This document shows, piece by piece, positions 6,820 to 9,137 of a DNA stretch of 9,137 nucleotides. The notes beneath the pieces were generated by a model, which was given only the letters and a program-made list of their open reading frames with translations, was not told the origin of the DNA and did not search any database. The translations under genes were made by a program, and so were the position numbers. Every line of letters starts with the position of its first letter. The first letter of the stretch is position 1. Origin of the DNA: Dehalococcoidales bacterium (lineage in GTDB: Bacteria > Chloroflexota > Dehalococcoidia > Dehalococcoidales > UBA3254); NCBI GenBank assembly GCA_016926695.1, contig JAFGOB010000051.1, positions 1 to 9,137 on the forward strand, read 5' to 3'.

Positions 6820-7236
6820 TTATTCCTGATTTAAGGCTTCCAGCTTTTGTTTGACGAAGTCCAGCACCCTTGAGGCCAGGTCCAGTGATTGCGAGGCTTC
6901 ATCCTTATCGAAATAGTCCGCAGGCGTAAGTCCGGGCAGTCCGTTAGGGTAACGCGTAACGATATAATATTTGTCCAGTTTCTTGAAGGTAGCTATATGA
7001 TCTGAAAATGCGGGTTCATTTTTCAGGCAGCGACGTCCGATCTCCACCAGGGAATGGGTCAGGATAGCCCGGTCTCCCCTGGCATAGCAATAGCTTTTAA
7101 GAGCTTTTTCCACAGCCTGCTGACATTTGAAACAGACCTCCCACCAGAACTCACCTTCGAAATCCCAGCGGGCTACTTTAAGATCAGCTTCCGCTTGAGA
7201 CAGCCAGCGCTGCGCCTCGTTAAGGTTGTTGTTCAT
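6820..7236 (-). CDS. HEPN-domain protein, putative ribonuclease toxin (HepT-like)
   Basis: A 138-residue, mostly helical HEPN protein (PF05168-like by eye). FKCQQAVEKALKSY (36-49) is the conserved helix. The catalytic R-x4-H appears as Arg56-AILT-His61. The C-terminal half has YIVTRYPNGLPG (91-102) and a DYFDKDEA stretch (108-115), both typical of the family. HEPN proteins of this kind are usually RNases or RNA-binding partners of minimal nucleotidyltransferases. In the well-studied HepT the motif continues R-x4-H-x-Y, where the tyrosine is modified by MntA. Here Leu63 takes the place of that tyrosine, so silencing may use another site or plain binding. I chose the ATG at 7236, which overlaps the 3' end of the nucleotidyltransferase gene by 17 bases. 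An upstream in-frame extension is only the shadow of that gene. Confidence 0.88.
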   Translation of the reverse strand: MNNNLNEAQRWLSQAEADLKVARWDFEGEFWWEVCFKCQQAVEKALKSYCYARGDRAILTHSLVEIGRRCLKNEPAFSDHIATFKKLDKYYIVTRYPNGLPGLTPADYFDKDEASQSLDLASRVLDFVKQKLEALNQE

Positions 7237-7573
7237 ATACCAGTACTCCTTCCGACAGGGCCAGTTCCAGAAAGGTATTTTTCTCCGCCAGCATGGCCTC
7301 CATCTCACGTTGAGTATAGACCAGGGGTTCCACCGCGATGCCGCCGGGAATATATTGAAGCACCTCTTCAATACGGTCGGGAAATTTTTCAGGAGTCTCC
7401 TTTAGTATTAACAGATCGAGATCGCTGCCCTGGTGGAAATCGCCCCTGGCGAACGAACCGAAAATCCAGATTTTACGGGGAGCATAGCCGCGTATTATGC
7501 AAGTAATGGTCCTGTTGACCACAGCCGGGTAAGAAAGATGAGGTTTCCCGGCTTTTTGTTCAATCTTTGCCAT
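7220..7573 (-). CDS. Minimal nucleotidyltransferase, putative antitoxin (MntA-like)
   Basis: A 117-residue minimal nucleotidyltransferase. IFGSFARGDFHQGSDLDLLI (37-56) holds the G-S-x10-D-x-D active site, with Asp51 and Asp53 as metal ligands. Glu82 (AVEPLVYT, 80-87) stands where many relatives have a third Asp. The C-terminal EGVLVYE is typical. In characterised MntA/HepT systems this enzyme adds AMP to the HEPN toxin and inactivates it. The start at 7573 is chosen because GGAG lies 6 bases upstream. An ATG at 7603 overlaps a TATAAT box, and still longer readings run into the heptamer repeats, giving a low-complexity N-terminus. The gene overlaps the HEPN gene by 17 bases, so the two are translationally coupled. 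Antitoxin action is inferred from the family. Confidence 0.88.
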   Translation of the reverse strand: MAKIEQKAGKPHLSYPAVVNRTITCIIRGYAPRKIWIFGSFARGDFHQGSDLDLLILKETPEKFPDRIEEVLQYIPGGIAVEPLVYTQREMEAMLAEKNTFLELALSEGVLVYEQQP

Positions 7574-7601
7574 CTTCAGCTCCGTATCAATTCCTGCTAA
7601 C

Positions 7602-7607
7602 ATTATA
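7602..7607 (-). promoter_or_regulatory. -10 box of the MNT/HEPN operon
   Basis: A perfect TATAAT on the minus strand, 29 bases before the chosen ATG, predicts a start near 7595. No convincing -35 box is present: the expected place (7624-7631) lies inside the heptamer array. The box supports the start at 7573 over that at 7603. Confidence 0.45.
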
Positions 7608-7617
7608 GCCTGTTTAA

Positions 7618-7721
7618 GGGGTGAGGGAACAGGATTGAGGGTTGAGGGAATAGGGATTAGTTTACAGTTGTGAGTGGTGAGTTGTGAGTTTTGGGAGAAA
7701 GGGAGAAGGGAAGAGGGATCA
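7618..7721 (+). repeat. Degenerate tandem heptamer array
   Basis: From 7618 ten 7-base units run in phase to 7687, all starting with G and ending in A: GGGGTGA, GGGAACA, GGATTGA, GGGTTGA, GGGAATA, GGGATTA, GTTTACA, GTTGTGA, GTGGTGA, GTTGTGA. After a 13-base break, GGGAGAA, GGGAAGA and GGGATCA follow (7701-7721). GAGGGTTGAGGGAA at 7637-7650 is an exact copy of 6794-6807. The array separates the MNT/HEPN operon from the transposase remnant. Confidence 0.75.
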
Positions 7722-7731
7722 ATTGCCGTAG

Positions 7732-7753
7732 GGGCGGCCCCCCGTGTCCGCCC
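7732..7753. repeat. GC-rich hairpin, REP-like
   Basis: GGGCGG (7732-7737) and CCGCCC (7748-7753) form a perfect 6-bp stem around a C-rich loop. It looks like the short GC-rich hairpins dispersed between genes in many bacteria. It sits between the heptamer array and the left break of the transposase remnant. Only one copy is in this window. Confidence 0.35.
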
Positions 7754-7782
7754 GATTTTACCTCCGTCGTTTGCCTCCAATA

Positions 7783-7975
7783 GAAAGCTTCTGGGGAATG
7801 ATAAAACAAGAGCTGATTCATCACAGCCATTTCAAGACACGCCAGGAAGCCCGGAAGGTTTTAACCGAATATATTGAGATATTTTACAACCGACAGCGTA
7901 TTCAGGAGGGATTAGGATATTTATCGCCTTAGATATTCGCTTAAAAGATACCATGCTGGTGTATTTGTATCATGA
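7783..7975 (+). pseudogene. 3' remnant of an IS3-family transposase (OrfB)
   Basis: About 50 residues match the C-terminal end of IS3-type OrfB: IESFWGMIKQELIHH, then TRQEARKVLTEYIEIFYNRQ and LGYLSP. The Glu in ESFWG with Lys seven residues later is the last acidic residue of the DDE site with its usual basic partner. All upstream parts, including both catalytic Asp residues, are missing, so this cannot be active. The frame stops at 7932, but shifting by one base near 7927 continues it as LRYSLKRYHAG to a stop at 7975, which suggests a one-base indel. TGGTGTCCGG (from 7982) is a plausible remnant of the right terminal repeat, a few bases before the bioB stop. No left end is recognisable. Confidence 0.8.
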
Positions 7976-8007
7976 ATAGGTTTGGTGTCCGGTATTGACA
8001 TCCGGCC

Positions 8008-8952
8008 TTATGGCTGAAGGATGCGAAACCCGCTGTTGTTGAGGTTTTGGATGTCTTCTTCAATATCCACGCCTTTTCTGGTCAGGTAGTCACCTATCAT
8101 CAAGGCATCCAAGCCATACTTCAGGCCTTGTACTTGCGTCTGGGGATCGAATAGCGGCCTGCCGCCGGCAAAGCGTATCCTGGCTGTGGGATTAATACAG
8201 CGGAACAGGGCTGCTGTTTTAACAAGCTCGGAGGCGCTGACGATTTGCTTGTTTTCCAGGGGGGTACCCTTGACCGGCATCAATACATTAAGCGGTATGG
8301 ATTTCACTCCCAGCTTCTGCAAAGTAAGGGCCAGCTCGATTCTGTCCCGCACCGATTCACCCAGTCCGATCAGTCCCCCACAGCAGATTTCAAGGCCGGC
8401 CTTCAGCGCGATATGGATGGTATCCAGTCTTTCCTGATATGTATGGGTGGTGCAGATGTGCGGGAAGAAGCTTGCTCCTGTTTCCAGATTATGATGATAG
8501 CGGGTAACTCCGCTGGCCTTGAGTTTTTCAGCTTGCTGGGGAGTTATTATGCCGTGAGAAGCACAGAGGGAGAGCCGGGTATGCTCTTTCAATGCCCTGT
8601 AAACGGATAAAAACTGCTCCAGGTCATCGTCACTGACGCCCCTGCCGCTGCTGACCAGGGATAGCCTTTTTACTCCGTAGCTTTCCAGGGTTTTAGCCCG
8701 GGAAATGATATCTTTTATATCTTTTGGAGGACTGCCGGCTACGTCGGTCCGATAGCGGGCGGACTGGGCGCAGAATACGCAGTCCTCCGGGCATCTGCCC
8801 GACTTCGCGTTGATAATGGCATATAACTCCACCCTGTTCCGGCTGACTGATGCGCGCTGTGCAGCGGCTAGTTCCAGCAGCTCCTTATGGCCGGGGTCCC
8901 GGTACAACTGTAGTGCCCTTTCGGCATCCAGGGGCAGTTCTTGACGTATCAT
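8008..8952 (-). CDS. bioB: Biotin synthase
   Basis: A radical SAM enzyme that inserts sulfur into dethiobiotin in the last step of biotin synthesis. Its 314 residues are slightly shorter than E. coli BioB (346). SGRCPEDCVFCAQSARY (51-67) holds the Cys54/Cys58/Cys61 ligands of the SAM cluster. Of the residues binding the sulfur-donating [2Fe-2S] cluster in E. coli (Cys97, Cys128, Cys188, Arg260), Cys130, Cys190 and Arg260 are matched here. The Cys97 position is Ser98, in LSLVSSGRG. Two other cysteines appear in the barrel: Cys167 in HICTTHTYQERLDT and Cys191 in EICCGG. This suggests a different auxiliary cluster. The ATG has AAAGG about 6 bases upstream. No other biotin genes are present, and the IS3 remnant ends only a few bases from the stop without damaging it. 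Confidence 0.96.
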   Translation of the reverse strand: MIRQELPLDAERALQLYRDPGHKELLELAAAQRASVSRNRVELYAIINAKSGRCPEDCVFCAQSARYRTDVAGSPPKDIKDIISRAKTLESYGVKRLSLVSSGRGVSDDDLEQFLSVYRALKEHTRLSLCASHGIITPQQAEKLKASGVTRYHHNLETGASFFPHICTTHTYQERLDTIHIALKAGLEICCGGLIGLGESVRDRIELALTLQKLGVKSIPLNVLMPVKGTPLENKQIVSASELVKTAALFRCINPTARIRFAGGRPLFDPQTQVQGLKYGLDALMIGDYLTRKGVDIEEDIQNLNNSGFRILQP

Positions 8953-8990
8953 GTATACCTTTCTTCAGTCCGGTCTCTCGATAGAAGAAT

Positions 8991-9020
8991 AATATACCAC
9001 AGCCAAAGATACGAGTACAA
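8991..9020 (-). promoter_or_regulatory. Promoter of bioB
   Basis: On the minus strand TGG directly followed by TATATT (8991-8996) makes an extended -10. TTGTAC (9015-9020) lies 18 bases upstream as a fair -35 box. The start would be near 8984, about 32 bases before the ATG. I see no BirA-type operator. The -35 box adjoins the heptamer array. Confidence 0.45.
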
Positions 9021-9023
9021 ATA

Positions 9024-9051
9024 GGGAATAGGGAATAGGGAAGAGGGAACA
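9024..9051 (+). repeat. Tandem heptamer array, GGGAATA type
   Basis: Four units without a gap: GGGAATA, GGGAATA, GGGAAGA, GGGAACA. The 17 bases at 9038-9054 match 7708-7724 at 16 positions in the same orientation. The array separates the bioB promoter from the partial gene at the right edge. Confidence 0.75.
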
Positions 9052-9056
9052 ATTAT

Positions 9057-9137
9057 TCATTGGTTTTTTCCAATCTTTTTGATCATAGTTGAAAGAATTT
9101 TAAGGATTTCTTCATTAAGAGCCAGTAGTTTAGAAAC
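9057..9137 (-). CDS. C-terminal end of a gene, possibly a four-helix-bundle (S23-like) protein
   Basis: Twenty-six codons are open from the right edge to a TGA at 9057-9059. The residues, ending EEILKILSTMIKKIGKNQ, look like one amphipathic helix. That would fit the last helix of the small four-helix-bundle proteins related to 23S rRNA intervening-sequence proteins, but the match is by eye and short. The stop lies 5 bases from the heptamer array. Confidence 0.35.
   Translation of the reverse strand, partial: VSKLLALNEEILKILSTMIKKIGKNQ

Noticed and set aside
7237..7371. N-terminal extension of the HEPN protein
   Set aside because: It overlaps the nucleotidyltransferase in another frame and is Trp/Arg-rich shadow sequence. 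The ATG at 7236 begins the normal HEPN fold.
7574..7780. N-terminal extension of the nucleotidyltransferase
   Set aside because: The extra residues translate the heptamer repeats and GC-rich hairpin and are Pro/Ser/Asn-rich without homology. A TATAAT box and a GGAG site support the internal ATG at 7573.
8245..8610. Plus-strand frame of 121 codons inside bioB
   Set aside because: It is antisense to conserved bioB codons, with no ribosome site and no domain.
6754..9051. CRISPR array
   Set aside because: The repeats are 7-base tandem units without spacers, and no cas gene is present.

Overview
The window is about 9.1 kb of bacterial chromosome of moderate GC content. It carries five clearly recognisable protein genes, one small unknown gene, a nucleotidyltransferase/HEPN pair, a decayed IS3-type transposase and a partial gene at the right edge. 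Housekeeping genes sit beside repeat-rich accessory DNA. The biotin synthase is of a type I associate with anaerobes. A Chloroflexota (Dehalococcoidia-like) anaerobe would fit, but this is weak inference: there is no rRNA or other marker to settle it.

Layout from left to right. Positions 1-300 hold no confident protein gene. They contain six perfect stems in about 240 bases and a minus-strand promoter placed just before the first stem, so they look like the 5' part of a structured RNA running off the left edge. Next come the carB terminator (326-351) and carB (378-3575, minus). carB is preceded in the same operon by an unrecognised 83-residue gene (3613-3864, minus), not by carA. A 288-base divergent region follows. 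It has a minus-strand promoter for that operon, a plus-strand extended -10 promoter, and an 8+8 bp inverted repeat between them that could serve as a shared operator. The plus-strand promoter drives an EntS-like MFS exporter (4153-5454). Convergent to it is a short FakA/YloV-like DAK2 protein (5613-6614, minus) with a consensus sigma-70 promoter and a foldable leader.

From 6754 to the right edge the DNA has an accessory character. Three blocks of tandem heptamers (about GGGTTGA/GGGAATA, always in the same orientation) lie at 6754-6809, 7618-7721 and 9024-9051. The first two flank a minimal nucleotidyltransferase/HEPN toxin-antitoxin-like pair. The second and third flank an IS3 orfB remnant and bioB. 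The C-terminal end of another gene, possibly a four-helix-bundle protein, lies at the right edge.

Working together: carB supplies carbamoyl phosphate for pyrimidine and arginine synthesis. bioB makes the last step to biotin but stands without other bio genes. The DAK2 protein probably acts with DegV/FakB-type fatty acid carriers encoded elsewhere. The MNT/HEPN pair is a self-contained module. The best candidates for undescribed biology are the structured RNA at the left edge, the phased heptamer arrays around the gene cassettes, and the unknown gene that takes the usual place of carA.
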